64,000 nt of DNA from Physcomitrium patens (lineage: Eukaryota; Streptophyta; Bryopsida; Funariales; Funariaceae), in assembly GCF_000002425.4 (NCBI RefSeq), contig NC_037270.1, positions 14,216,307-14,280,306 on the forward strand, in the 5' to 3' direction. The position numbers and the translations under genes were made by a program. The notes beneath the pieces are model-generated. The model made no database searches. It saw only the letters and a list, made by a program, of their open reading frames with translations, and had not been told where the DNA came from. Numbering within the stretch: position 1 is the stretch's first letter; the number at the start of each line of letters is the position of its first letter. Positions 36,139 through 46,645 of this stretch are shown piece after piece.

Positions 36139-37528
36139 ATGACTTCGATGTGGGCGCTTCGCATTCTGTCGCGTTTTCTGGCCATGGTGGGTACCATCCC
36201 TAGGCGGAAGGACGGCACCGTGCACCGCAAATTGGCAGACCTGTTTGAGTGGGTGATTTCAGCGAATCCCCAACGAGCCGATGGGGTCGTGGCTTTCGAT
36301 GTGGTTGTGGACGCAGAGACGGGCATTTGGGTGCGCGTGTTCGTTCCTGCCCAGGTACTTCACACACGCACGTTCCTCACTTTCAACCTTGAATTGATGA
36401 ATTGGAAGCTATGAGAGGAAATGGGGTGCAATTGAGTCTCGCAGAGCGATTTTGAGGCTCGGGGTTTGAGGGGCAGAACTGGAATGTCTAGTGGTGCTTG
36501 TCTGCTCACAGGGGATGGGAGGAGACTCTTCAGAATTGAATCCTAAAGCTGATGAGATGATGCCTGTCATCGTTTACTACCACGGAGGCGGGTTTGTTTT
36601 CATGAAACCCAACGTTACCTTATACGATCAATTCTGTCGGCGTTTAGCAGGAAAATGTTCTGCAGTTGTGGTTTCTGTGCACTACAGGCAAGCCATTGGA
36701 TCTGTCCTGCGAATTCTTTCTACCGGTGCAATGATTCCAATATAGGCTTGAGTGCTGATTGAGTGCTGCTTGATGTAGTAATTGAGGTTTTGGTATTTGT
36801 TGCCGTTGCAGGCGAGCTCCGGAACATAAGTGTCCGACTGCGTACAACGATTGCTACGCCGTTTTGGAGTGGCTCAATTCTGAAAAAGCAGAAGCAATCT
36901 TGCCTGCTAACGTTGACCTTTCACGGGTTTATCTTGCCGGTGATAGTGCCGGTGGGAATATTGCTCATCATGTGGCAATTCTGGCAGCTGGGAAGGACCT
37001 CAGCCCTTTGACTCTAAGGGGGTTGGTATTGATCCAGCCCTTCTTTGGGGGAGAAGAGAGGACCGCCGCAGAGCTCCAAATGAAAGATCCTCTGATTGTG
37101 TCACTAGAGCTCTTGGACTGGTATTGGAAGGCTTACCTTCCTCCAGATTCTAATCGAGACCATCCTGCGTCGAATGTTTTCGGACCATATTCCAGGGACA
37201 TTTCAAATGTCGCAATCCCCCCTGTGCTTGTGATTGTTGGAGGTCTCGACCCTCTGCAAGAATGGCAGGCGAGCTCTTTCATCACTTGGGTCTCATAATC
37301 TTATGCTTCTTGTGATTGGTTCGGATTTCTCACTTACAAAAAATTGTGAATGTTTGTGTGTAACGACCGCAGATGAAATATGTGAAGGAAATGGTGACCA
37401 TTGGGAAAAAAGTTGAGGTTTGTTTCTTCGAGGATGGCGTCCATATGTTCGGCCAGCTCAAGCAGATCGAGATAGCGGAGCAGATGCTGATTGATATTGC
37501 TTCGTTTCTTGAGAATCGTGAAGAGTGA
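36139..37528 (+). CDS. HSL/GID1-like carboxylesterase (alpha/beta hydrolase)
   Basis: Plant class I carboxylesterase (CXE) of the hormone-sensitive-lipase group; hydrolyses small esters, natural substrate unknown. Four exons: 36139-36354, 36512-36687, 36812-37268 and 37373-37528, giving 334 aa. Visible motifs: oxyanion-hole HGGGF at 96-100; nucleophile Ser176 in GDSAGG; Asp277 in VIVGGLDPL; His307 in EDGVHMF. The complete Ser-Asp-His triad argues for an active esterase and against a gibberellin receptor, since GID1 has lost the His. Intron 2 (36,688-36,811) has a GC donor (ACAG followed by GCAAGC); no GT nearby keeps the frame, and the join restores the family motif YRRAPEH. Intron 3 also best fits a GC donor (CAG then GCGAGC), giving LQEWQ-MKYV. 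A GT at 37,290 would instead add seven residues (ASSFITW) in frame. No signal peptide is obvious. Confidence 0.9.
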
Positions 37529-38272
37529 TTGACATGTCAACTAGCCCTTGCTCGGATCTGGAGTGTTCTCGACTCGAAGAGGAATTGGAGTTCCAAAAAA
37601 GCCTTATTGATTGATTTATTTCTTTTTAATATCTCGCATTTCAAGTCACATTAGGGCCTATTTTCTGGGATATTTTGATAATACGGTTATTCCATTGCAG
37701 TCGTTGCTTCTATTAGACGTGGGCCCAAGTTGAACTCAAACACAAATCGGCAGTAGGTATATTCCTTGCATAGAAACTTCTCGGCGAGTGTCTCTCACGA
37801 GTCGTGACCATATCAAAGCATATTTTTTAAACAAACCCATAGCTTTCAGTTGCCCCTGGAATGGAATATACATCACTATCACTAGTAGAATCGAGTGGGA
37901 TCTTAATGCAGAGGTGGGGTGTCGGTGGTATGAAGGCGCAAAAAGTTCAGAACATTTCTACAACTCCAAAACATATAAAGCTTGGGTTCAGAAGCGCTAA
38001 GCCTCATTCTCCCATTCTCTCTTTGCTCCCTGCACTTTCAGGTACTTGTGGATATTTTTATCTCGCTTGAACCTTTCCTGATTGTTTCTGTGAAGGATTT
38101 TGTATCCTCTCTGCTTCCAGTTTTAAAACTTCTGCTTTACGATGCTTTACTATGTGATTTTTTGGGTTGGTTGAGAGGCTTTTAAAGAATCTGTGCAGGT
38201 GTGACCCACCCCAAGAACCCTGGGGAATCGAGGTCGTGCTTCTCAGCTGCAATTCGGCCCGTGCTGCCTCAT
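37529..38272. other. Carboxylesterase 3' region and leader of the next gene
   Basis: Probably the carboxylesterase 3' UTR followed by the promoter/5' UTR of the signal-anchor gene. Several pyrimidine-AG steps (near 38,040, 38,120 and 38,198) could be acceptors of leader introns. A 27-bp sequence ending at 38,222 is repeated exactly at the end of the next coding region. Confidence 0.45.
38196..38222 (+). repeat. 27-bp direct repeat, upstream copy
   Basis: The bases beginning CAGGTGTGACCCACCCC are identical to 38,872-38,898, which encode the last residues (CDPPQEP) of the signal-anchor protein. In the corresponding frame the upstream copy would also read CDPPQEP, then WGIEV, but it is not in the frame of the downstream ATG. 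Confidence 0.9.
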
Positions 38273-38899
38273 ATGTTTAAACGCTACTGGCGTGTAGTGT
38301 GGTTTGTGACACAGATCATCATGACATGGGCTCTCTTTTTGGTTCTTCTTTTGTTTTCCCAAGTTCTCCAGCACGGAGAAGGTCGGATGATCGAACGCTC
38401 CAACCTGAATTGTGGACCTCTGGAAATTCGCCGCTTCAGGTGCGTGGACCCACTCCAAGAGCAGGCCTCAGGAGGCAGGTCGGAATCGGCGCAGATGTCG
38501 GTACATGTGGGAGATGAGGGCGCTGTTACTGTTGTAGATAAAAATTCACTTGAGGCTTTGAGCGCACAAGAACTTCGTCGTTCTGGTTTGGACTGCAGTC
38601 TGGATGATTTATCGATTCACCCGATTATAGATCGCCTCAAACCACTCCAATATAATGCTTATGCAGGCAGTTTGCAAGCAGCGCAGTCATCGGTCCATGT
38701 TGAAGATGATGGCGTTGTTGCTGCGGGAGCCTCAAAGCTATCTGAGACTGAGAGTGTAGGAAGTACTCCGTTTGAGGCTCGGAGTTTAGCAACAAATTCA
38801 TCTGAGACTCTGACCGTAGGAGGTGATCGTCGTTCAGATCTGAAGTGTGGCCCATTAGAAATCCACCGCTACAGGTGTGACCCACCCCAAGAACCCTGA
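38273..38899 (+). CDS. Unrecognised signal-anchor protein with a repeated Cys-bounded motif
   Basis: A 208-aa open frame from the first ATG (MFKRYWR). Residues 8-32 form one strongly hydrophobic segment preceded by basic residues, a signal anchor or signal peptide. The rest is polar and carries a degenerate repeat. Unit 1 (42-62) contains CGPLEIRRFRC, followed by VDPLQE. Unit 2 (103-126) is diverged: RSGLDCSLDDL, ending RLKPLQ. Unit 3 (187-208, the C-terminus) contains CGPLEIHRYRC, followed by DPPQEP. Linkers share SVHV.D.G.V (76-85 and 140-149). Dibasic RR lies directly before units 2 and 3. The layout recalls secreted peptide precursors with several copies of a mature peptide, but I recognise no known peptide family. 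It lies between the carboxylesterase and TCTP genes on the same strand. It could also be a membrane protein with a luminal repeat domain. Confidence 0.55.
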   Translation: MFKRYWRVVWFVTQIIMTWALFLVLLLFSQVLQHGEGRMIERSNLNCGPLEIRRFRCVDPLQEQASGGRSESAQMSVHVGDEGAVTVVDKNSLEALSAQELRRSGLDCSLDDLSIHPIIDRLKPLQYNAYAGSLQAAQSSVHVEDDGVVAAGASKLSETESVGSTPFEARSLATNSSETLTVGGDRRSDLKCGPLEIHRYRCDPPQEP

Positions 38900-41192
38900 G
38901 TGCTGATGCAGAGGTCGAGATATCCCCACAGCTTTTGATCTAGCTTGGTGTTGGAGGATGACGATGGAGGTATTTGCCTTGTGGGGCTACTCATTTGCCA
39001 ATTAATTACCTTGAATTTGTCACATGCTTCAATCGAAACTGCTATTACTGAGACAATTCCAAATCTCGCTAAGACGCCTGTATTGACAGATGCACTGAAT
39101 GCACTCTCATAAAACCCGATTCTCTGCTCTGAGCGTTGGCCGAGCATTTACTTGGTTCACATCGACTGCTTGAGGCAAAACGCTCTCTCTGAAGTTCAAA
39201 CAACCAGTTTTCGGTCTTGGATATACATGTGTGATATCGCTCTGTGCGATGTCATCGCCTTACTCCTCCTAATTCGCATCCCCCGTGGTTCTTCTGGTTA
39301 ATTTCCTCGTTTTGTCAGGTCAATCATCGGCTGATTATGACGATTCCAATCTGTCACATGAACACTTCGTTTTATTTCTGAGTGGGCGGGTTTTGTAAGG
39401 GGTGTCTAATCATCTCTGAATTGAACTTCGAATTCTGCAGTTCAAGGGATTCGAGATTGATATTTTAGTATTCAGAAAACAGATCAGGACGGCCTTTCTT
39501 TGGTGTCGCGGTACTCAATGCGTAGCTCCGTAGATAGCGGTTCACCAACCTGGACGATGTGGGATCAGAAATGGTCGAACCCACTAGAACGTCGGGTTTC
39601 CTGTCTTCTCCTACAAGTATGGTCTACCCTACTATACCGAAGGTTCTGCAAACCGAAGAAAGACGCAGTCATTGCTGCAATTCACTAACATACTGAAGGT
39701 TTTTAGAATCTGATCAAGAGTTGGAGAGACTAGCTGACCATGGAAAGAGCCATAGTCAACTTGGGTCCTGTAAAAGCACCCACTGAGGACCATTTACACC
39801 GAATAAAAAACCAGGTTTATCGTCAACACTTTGTGTCGGTGATGATATCGGCGTCATGTGGAACCTTCAACCAGTTTCCATGCAGACGTTGCAAACAGAA
39901 CTATACTTTTCAGATCACTTGATTTTTCGCCAAATGCTGTGGAAAATGATCAGCCATGTGGTGTGAATTGTTTCAATGCTGAACAATGTTGTTTTATACG
40001 GAGGCAAACTTTTGTAGAAGGAGAAATTTTGCTCCTCAGTGACAGGGGTCGAAAACTTTGCTCCAATACGTATAATTCTCAAAAATCAAAGAAGTGTTAT
40101 TAAAATTCAGCATAATCTCGATCTTTCCATGCCTGTACCGACCACCAAAATACGAACCTTGTTGCCTAAGATATTATATTTCCATAATCACAAAATGAAA
40201 TGTGCTACTTTAGATTACTTTTAGCTTGTAATAACTTCCACAACATCAAATCTTTGTTGAGCAACAAATTAGAAGATAATAATAATAATAATAATTCTGT
40301 ATGATGTCAAAATGATGATGTGATTATTATTGATGAAACCCAGTAATTTTCTCTAATGCTTACAAATTCGAACAAAATCTTGTATGCTCATTTGCTAATG
40401 TTAAAAATCCTTGTTCATTTTTTGTAGTTCCTGATTCTTTACATCTAACAAATATATTACATATAGAAGTAATTTATAGAACAATTCCATGAATAAATGG
40501 ACGTTTAAAATGATGGAACACTTCACAAGACTCAAAATCTCAAAGAGAAAATGCTTTCTAATATCTTTTCCTAAATAAATCTTAAACAATTATAAATTAA
40601 AAAGTATATTGAAACTATTATTCTTAGGATTTTTTCATTTCTTATTAAAATTACTAATTACACACACACGGCTTTTTCCAGCAATATCACTTAATGCACC
40701 AATAAATTATTTTATTTTCGATTAGAATATACATTTTTATCACAACTATCTAATTACAAATTGTGCAATTAAATACAATATTTTACATTGCAAAAATTAC
40801 TTGTAAATGCATGTACGTATTATTAGTTCGATACTTAAATTAAAAATTTTATAGTTGATACTTTCAAATGAGTTCACTAAAGAATATACAAACAATAATA
40901 GTGGAAGGGGCTTATGGGGAAGCAAAAGTTGGGTAAAAAAGTAAAAGTGGAACGGTGGAGACCCAGTTCCAATATATTCCTTCCGCAGGCTCTTTCCGTG
41001 TCGTCCTCCACGAGACGCCAACAGACGCACTGGCGCGGCAGCGGCAGAGAGCATTTGGGGCGGCGTAGGGATCATAAAGCCGGCCGCCGGTAACCCTCAC
41101 GCAGGCATTCGTCTCACTCCGGAGCTTCAGTTGCCGCCCCGCTCTCCCACGACTCCTCCCTCGAGCCCCAAGGGATCCTGCATCTTCTCACC
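38900..41192. other. Spacer and TCTP upstream region
   Basis: From 38.9 to 39.9 kb composition is gene-like but no protein is recognised; some of this is probably the 3' UTR of the signal-anchor gene. From 39.9 to 40.9 kb the sequence is AT-rich and includes an (AAT)n tract at about 40,275-40,295. The last 220 bp (from about 40,970) are strikingly GC-rich and look like the TCTP core promoter and leader. Confidence 0.55.
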
Positions 41193-42380
41193 ATGTTGGT
41201 CTACCAGGATTTGATCTCAGGTACCACCGCCTCCTCCTCCTCTTTCGATGGTCTTTTCTGACGCCTCGTTTGGTTCAGTGTGGGATTTTTGAAGTTGGCG
41301 AGCATTCTTAGGGTTTTGCAACAGGTTGTGGCTCTGTGTTTATTTGTGAGATCTCGTTTTGATTCTAGTTCTTTGTAGGAATCTTTGGGGTTCTTCTTGC
41401 GCTTGTAGTCACTTTTCAGGTAGTTTGAGAATGAAGGTTTTTAGATGTGGATCGCTGGAGTTCGTATGTGTGGGTTGCTTAATAGCTTTGTAATGACGTG
41501 CCGTCGACGGTTTTGCAGGAGACGAGCTCCTCTCGGATTCCTTCGAGTACAAGGAGCTCTTTAACGGTGTGCTTTGGGAAGTTGAGGGGAAGGTGCGAGG
41601 TTTCCTCATTTTTCGCGGAAAAACTTTCTAATCTCGAGTGTATGTGATGTGTTCATTCATCGTAGTGTTGTACATAGATTCGAGTTTACGTCTAGAGAAT
41701 ACCAAACCACATCTTGTATTCTCCTACACCTGATGCCCCTCGAATACATGTACATGTTCTTCGTGTGCCTTCTGAGCTAATCCTCGTCACTGTCTTTCAG
41801 TGGGTTGTGAAGGGCGCCCTAGATGTTGATGCCCTGATTGGAGCCAATGCCTCTGCCGAAGGAGGTGGCGAGGATGAGGGCGTCAGTGATGAGGCTGTCA
41901 AGGTTGTCGACATTATCGACACCTTCAGACTACAGGAGCAACCTGCCTTCGATAAGAAGACCTTCATGGCTTATATAAAGAAGTACTTGAAGAAATTGAC
42001 TGACCTTGTGCCAGCGGAACGCCAGGCATCCTTCAAGAAGGATGTGGAAGCTGCAGTCAAGTTTCTGCTTTCTAAACTCTCCGATTTGCAGTTGTAAGTT
42101 CCGATTCCCTTACCTTCCTCACAGGGCGATTTTAGCTTGTGAGCATGCCAGATAGCCAATGTCGGGGTTATTTTCCTTGCGTTTTTTAACATTTTCATCC
42201 AGGTCAGTAAGTCACCTTTTCGATTATGTACTCGGAGCTTGATCCTCTTTAAATTTTTGCAGTTTCGTTGGTGAGAGCATGAAGGACGATTCCACAATAG
42301 TCTTTGCTTACTATAAGGATGGAGCGGCCAATCCCACTTTCCTTTACTTCGGTGACGCCTTGAAGGAAGTGAAGTGCTAA
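41193..42380 (+). CDS. TCTP: Translationally controlled tumor protein homolog (TCTP)
   Basis: Small conserved cytosolic protein linked to growth control, TOR signalling and calcium and microtubule binding. Four exons: 41193-41220, 41519-41592, 41801-42093 and 42263-42380, all GT-AG, join in frame to 170 aa, the usual size. The start [18 protein letters not shown] is canonical for the family. The first TCTP signature is visible as [15 protein letters not shown] (about 47-61), followed by the helical pair ([37 protein letters not shown]) and the second signature LQFFVGESM. The C-terminus is EVKC. A telo-box-like TTAGGGTTTT lies in intron 1 at 41,308-41,317. No sign of truncation. Confidence 0.97.
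41308..41317 (+). promoter_or_regulatory. Telo-box-like element in TCTP intron 1
   Basis: TTAGGGTTTT in the first intron, close to the 5' end of the gene. Such elements are common near starts of plant translation-related genes. Function here is inference. Confidence 0.35.
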
Positions 42381-44397
42381 GTGGCTTAGAATACTGGTCC
42401 GAGTGGATGTCACATGACAATCATTGTACACCTAATCTTAAAAGATGTCCAACTGTTTGTCGCAAGTAGATACGTTATGTTACGTGGGGTGGTTATCAGT
42501 TATCATAACAATTTTGGGTTTTAAGTCATGTCCGCTTCTCTAAGTATGTAGGACTTTTGTGATTTGAGTTCTGTCTCACCATGGAGCATAGTAAATATTT
42601 TCAATCTTGAAAATATGTCATGATATTTGTTAAATTAATAATACGAATTCTATGTTGGATAATTATTTTTTCACAAGTTAACATTAATTTATGTCATTAG
42701 GAAATGTAGTTTGTATTGAAACTCTACTATAAATTATTGCAATAATAATCTTAAAGAAATACTGTATGTACATATTGAAATCTTTTGAAGGAGTTCGATA
42801 ATTATATCACTTGTTATTTTGAAATATTTATGATGTAGAAAATATACTAATAAGTCGATTGTCATTAGTAGTAATATTTTCATAAAATCTACAAGACATG
42901 ATTCTTGTACAATCACATTATCTACTTAGATTATCCTTATTACATGGAAGCATCGAAGTGTAACTATGATTGCAACCATGTATGTAAATAAAGATGTGTT
43001 TGAAACATGGTTTCGTGGCTTGCAATGCTAGAAATTGAATGTATATGTCTAAGTTTTCACTTAGTTACAAAAAATATATAGTTTCTAAAACGTAAGATAT
43101 ATGGATATTTTGTAATATTTATAAGTAACTTCGTAAATTAAACTATTCCATAAAATCCTTAATAGTGCTAATGATTTGATAAAATTATTTCTAGAAATAA
43201 AGTTTATCAATATTTTATCAATAGAAGAGTTGGATACTTCTTGGAATAAATTTTATAGTTGCTCCATTAAATCTATTAGAAAACCACATATTGTTTTGTT
43301 TGATGCCAAATTAAAAGTATTTTTGTGCTTAAATTTCTGCTAATTTGAGCAATAATTAGAATTCTATGTAATAGAACCAAATTGAAATAAATCAATAACG
43401 TTTAAAAGGTGGATGATTCTTCACTTTTGTTTAATAGATATTTACACATTTTTCATATATATGAAGCAAAAATAGATATGTATATAATTGTTGAAATTTT
43501 CAAAAAAATCAGAGAAGTATATCTTAGGTAATTGCAATTATAAAATGTTCAATCGTAGTTGCTAAAACAATTTAATTATTTTGAATTAATATATATCTAA
43601 GAAATATGGACAGTTGAACTGTCAGAATATATGGATAAAGTGATGCAATAGTTAAACATGGTTTTTCTTCTATAAGAAGTTTTCAAAGGCAAAAGACACA
43701 TGTAAAAGCATTATAAGTTCTAATGTATTTTTATAAATTTGATACAATTGTTTCATATGAAGTTATTTTATACTTATCATCATTTAAGTTTGATTATTTT
43801 TACTTATTTATATTTAATTTTTATAATTTTATTATTGTAGGTGTTTTTTCAAATGAAAAATTTCCTCAATTTTTATCAACTTTAGAACTTTTCATATTTA
43901 ATTGACTATTTGTAATTGGCTAAATCCAATAAGAAGTACCTTATTGACTTTTTAAGCAAGGTTTGATAGTTTAAAACATATCTATGTAATTACCAACTAT
44001 TTGTTAGAAGAAAAGAATCCTATTTGTCTCCAATAAATACAAATTTATACCACTTTTTGAACCAAATTATTCTTATATTTTAAAATTGAATTATTATAGT
44101 TTATTGAAAATTCAAAATGCTTTAAAACACTCATTTAAATATGTCAATTTTATTTTTGGATTACAAATCATCATCGATAACAATTTTAGAACCTAAAATA
44201 TTTTCCATTTGTGTACATCATTATCTTTTATATTATTTATTTTTAATATAACCTTAGATTAATGTAAAAAAAATATAAGAAGTTTCTAACTCTTAAATGA
44301 CATGTCCCTTTCAATTCCTAAATCTTAATAATATTGAAGCAACTTCTTCAAAGTACTAAATGTATGTTGATGTATTGACTTATGTTACCTTTATATT

Positions 44398-44435
<38 letters not shown>

Positions 44436-44459
44436 AGTTTTCAAAGTTAATACATTATT

Positions 44460-44536
<77 letters not shown>

Positions 44537-44649
44537 TCAAACTACATAAGAAAATTAAATTAAATTTTGATAAAATAGTCATTATCTAGTCCAAGGTTTA
44601 GTTGTTGTGGTCACACTTAGTACTAGAGAAGGCATTACAATAATAGATC
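42381..44649. other. TCTP 3' region and AT-rich DNA
   Basis: After the probable TCTP 3' UTR the sequence is extremely AT-rich to 44.6 kb, ending in three (TA)n tracts at about 44,402-44,433, 44,465-44,491 and 44,497-44,532. No coding similarity. It may contain the left LTR of the older retroelement, but I found no matching right copy. Confidence 0.55.
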
Positions 44650-44677
44650 TGAATGAAAAAATTACAACATTGGAGAT

Positions 44678-45450
44678 ATGGTAGAGAAATCCCAAATAGA
44701 GGCTCAAATACAACACTTCTTAGGCCAGATAGCTGCTTTGCAGAGGCAAATAGAAGCCTCGAAGATAAGGGAGTCGACATTTGCTACGCTAAAATTGAAT
44801 AAGCCTAGTACATACTCTAGGACTTTAAGACAAGAAGATGCATATCAATGGCTCTTCAACATGTGACAATACTTCCAATTTTTTGGGACAAATATCACTA
44901 AAAGAATTATGTATGCAGCCAATTATTTGAGAGATATAATAGCCATTTGGTGGTGATATTGAATTTAAAACTATGGAGCTTAAGGTGGATTTTGTAATTG
45001 GAAGGAATTTGAGACCAAATTTAAGAATCAATTTTGGCCCATCAATACAGAAAAGATAACACTCGATTATGTAGTAGATCTTACACAATCTAGGTCGGTG
45101 CAAGATTATGTCTTCTAATTCAAGTCTCTATGTCTTCAAATTAACATTATTTTGGAGGCAGAGATGATGGATCAATTTCTACGAGGTTTGAAACTTGAGG
45201 TCGAGCGAGAGGTTGAACTAAGAAATCCACAAACATTTAAAGAGGTAATTTGGATTGCAGAGACAATTGATGCTATAGATTTCAAAAATTATGAAGCACA
45301 ATCTATCGCACAAAGTTCTATGCTGCTATTTAATACTATGGCAAAACAACCAACACATTGGAAATTAATGTCCTACAAGGATCATTGACACCACAAAGAT
45401 GACAAATATTGGTGTAAAAGACATTATGTTTCTATTGCTAGGCCATTAAA
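44678..45450 (+). pseudogene. Gag remnant of the older retroelement
   Basis: A broken frame begins VEKSQIEAQIQHFLGQIAALQRQ and continues through YQWLFNM to a segment with DQFLRGLKLEVEREVELRNPQTF, typical of the capsid region of plant Ty3/gypsy gag. A later CKRHY resembles part of a zinc knuckle. Several stops and frame changes make it non-functional. Confidence 0.7.
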
Positions 45451-45525
45451 TGAGAAGTTGTCCAAAACATCAAAATTCAAGCACTAGGAAAATAAGACGA
45501 GTTTATAATCTTGAACCTTACCAAG

Positions 45526-46087
45526 TGTCAAGGACAAGAACTCGATGAAAAAAACAATTCAGACAAGTGAGCCTTCACTCAAAGAGAGGTAACAAAATAT
45601 ATATAAATAAGTATACATATTGAAAGAGGAACTGGAATGGCTATTGCCAAAAGACAAGAAAACTAGAGACCCTTGAAACTAGACTAGAAGCAAGAAAGGA
45701 GTTGACAAGAGTGAAGAAGCCTTCACTCTTGTCTCTATATATACTATCTAACTAAGAGCTACGTGGCGACGTTCTATAGGACCTCCAATATGTGTTGACT
45801 TTGTAGGGCACATGCCTTGACTTACAAGGCAAGTTTATCTACGTGTGGGCCACATAGTTACCTTGATCTTTAAGCTAACAACATGTGTGGCACATGGCCA
45901 ACTTGTTGACCACGTTTCTAATCCAAAAAGTCAATTAAAGACACCTATGAAGTCAAAGCAGTGTCTAGGAAGTTTCTAGGAAGCTTCCATATTAAATATT
46001 ATAGAATTAACTTACTTTTACCTACTTTTACTTACTTCTATCTATTTCTATATGTAATTATTAGCTTACATGATTATGGCCGTGACA
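45526..46087 (-). repeat. 3' LTR of the young chromovirus
   Basis: 562 bp, pairing with 51,359-51,920. By eye the pair differs at left-LTR positions 45,535, 45,555, 45,616, 45,837, 45,865, 46,041 and 46,084: six transitions and one transversion. Ends are TG and CA. Confidence 0.93.
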
Positions 46088-46254
46088 TTATCCCTCATTC
46101 TAGGGACGAGTTCCACGAGGAGCGGTCATCATATGTTGAAGAAATCTATGATGCGACGAATTGTAATCGCCACATACTCTGATCTCTGTTCTCTTCGAAG
46201 ATGATTGATAGGGCCTCTCAACCATCGGTAGTGTCCGATACCAGGGCGGGAAGA

Positions 46255-46551
46255 CTACCCAATTATTTGATCATTGTTGAGGCCTTCGTAACTTCCTTCG
46301 AATAGAATATTTGGAACACCATCAGGAGTTGTTCCTACCTCTAGCAAAATCACCAAACATCGGGAGTCCCTTCCCAAATCGTGATACGAAACGCGTTGTA
46401 TCTCACCATCTATTCGAGGAAGAACATATCGTTCTTGAAGATCTTTAGCTCGATTGTGTCGTCTTGGAGGTTGTGACAATTGTAATGTCTCGTCCGGCAG
46501 GTGAGCAAATGAAGGCTCTTGAGTTGAATTCGCTGATTGTTGGTTCTCCAT
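46255..46551 (-). CDS. 98-aa sense ORF between integrase and 3' LTR
   Basis: An ATG-initiated frame (MENQQSANSTQEPSFAHLPD) in the same sense as gag-pol, beginning about 95 bp after the integrase stop and ending about 170 bp before the 3' LTR. It is hydrophilic with no membrane segment or motif I recognise; the middle contains PPRRHNRAKDLQERYVLP. Most Ty3/gypsy elements lack a gene here, though some plant lineages have accessory ORFs. It may be a real accessory gene or a chance frame in the 3' untranslated region. Confidence 0.35.
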   Translation of the reverse strand: MENQQSANSTQEPSFAHLPDETLQLSQPPRRHNRAKDLQERYVLPRIDGEIQRVSYHDLGRDSRCLVILLEVGTTPDGVPNILFEGSYEGLNNDQIIG

Positions 46552-46645
46552 CTCCTGAGCGCCACTACTACAATGAAGCTATGAATAAGAATTGAAAGTA
46601 GAATGTTATCTTGCCTAGATGTTGTTTCTTTTATAAAGAAGGTTT

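Noticed and set aside
36139..37528. Gibberellin receptor GID1
   Set aside because: The catalytic His is present (His307), whereas GID1 receptors have lost it. It fits an active carboxylesterase better.
44360..44582. Ile/Tyr-repeat frames at 44.4-44.6 kb
   Set aside because: Translations of (TA)n tracts.
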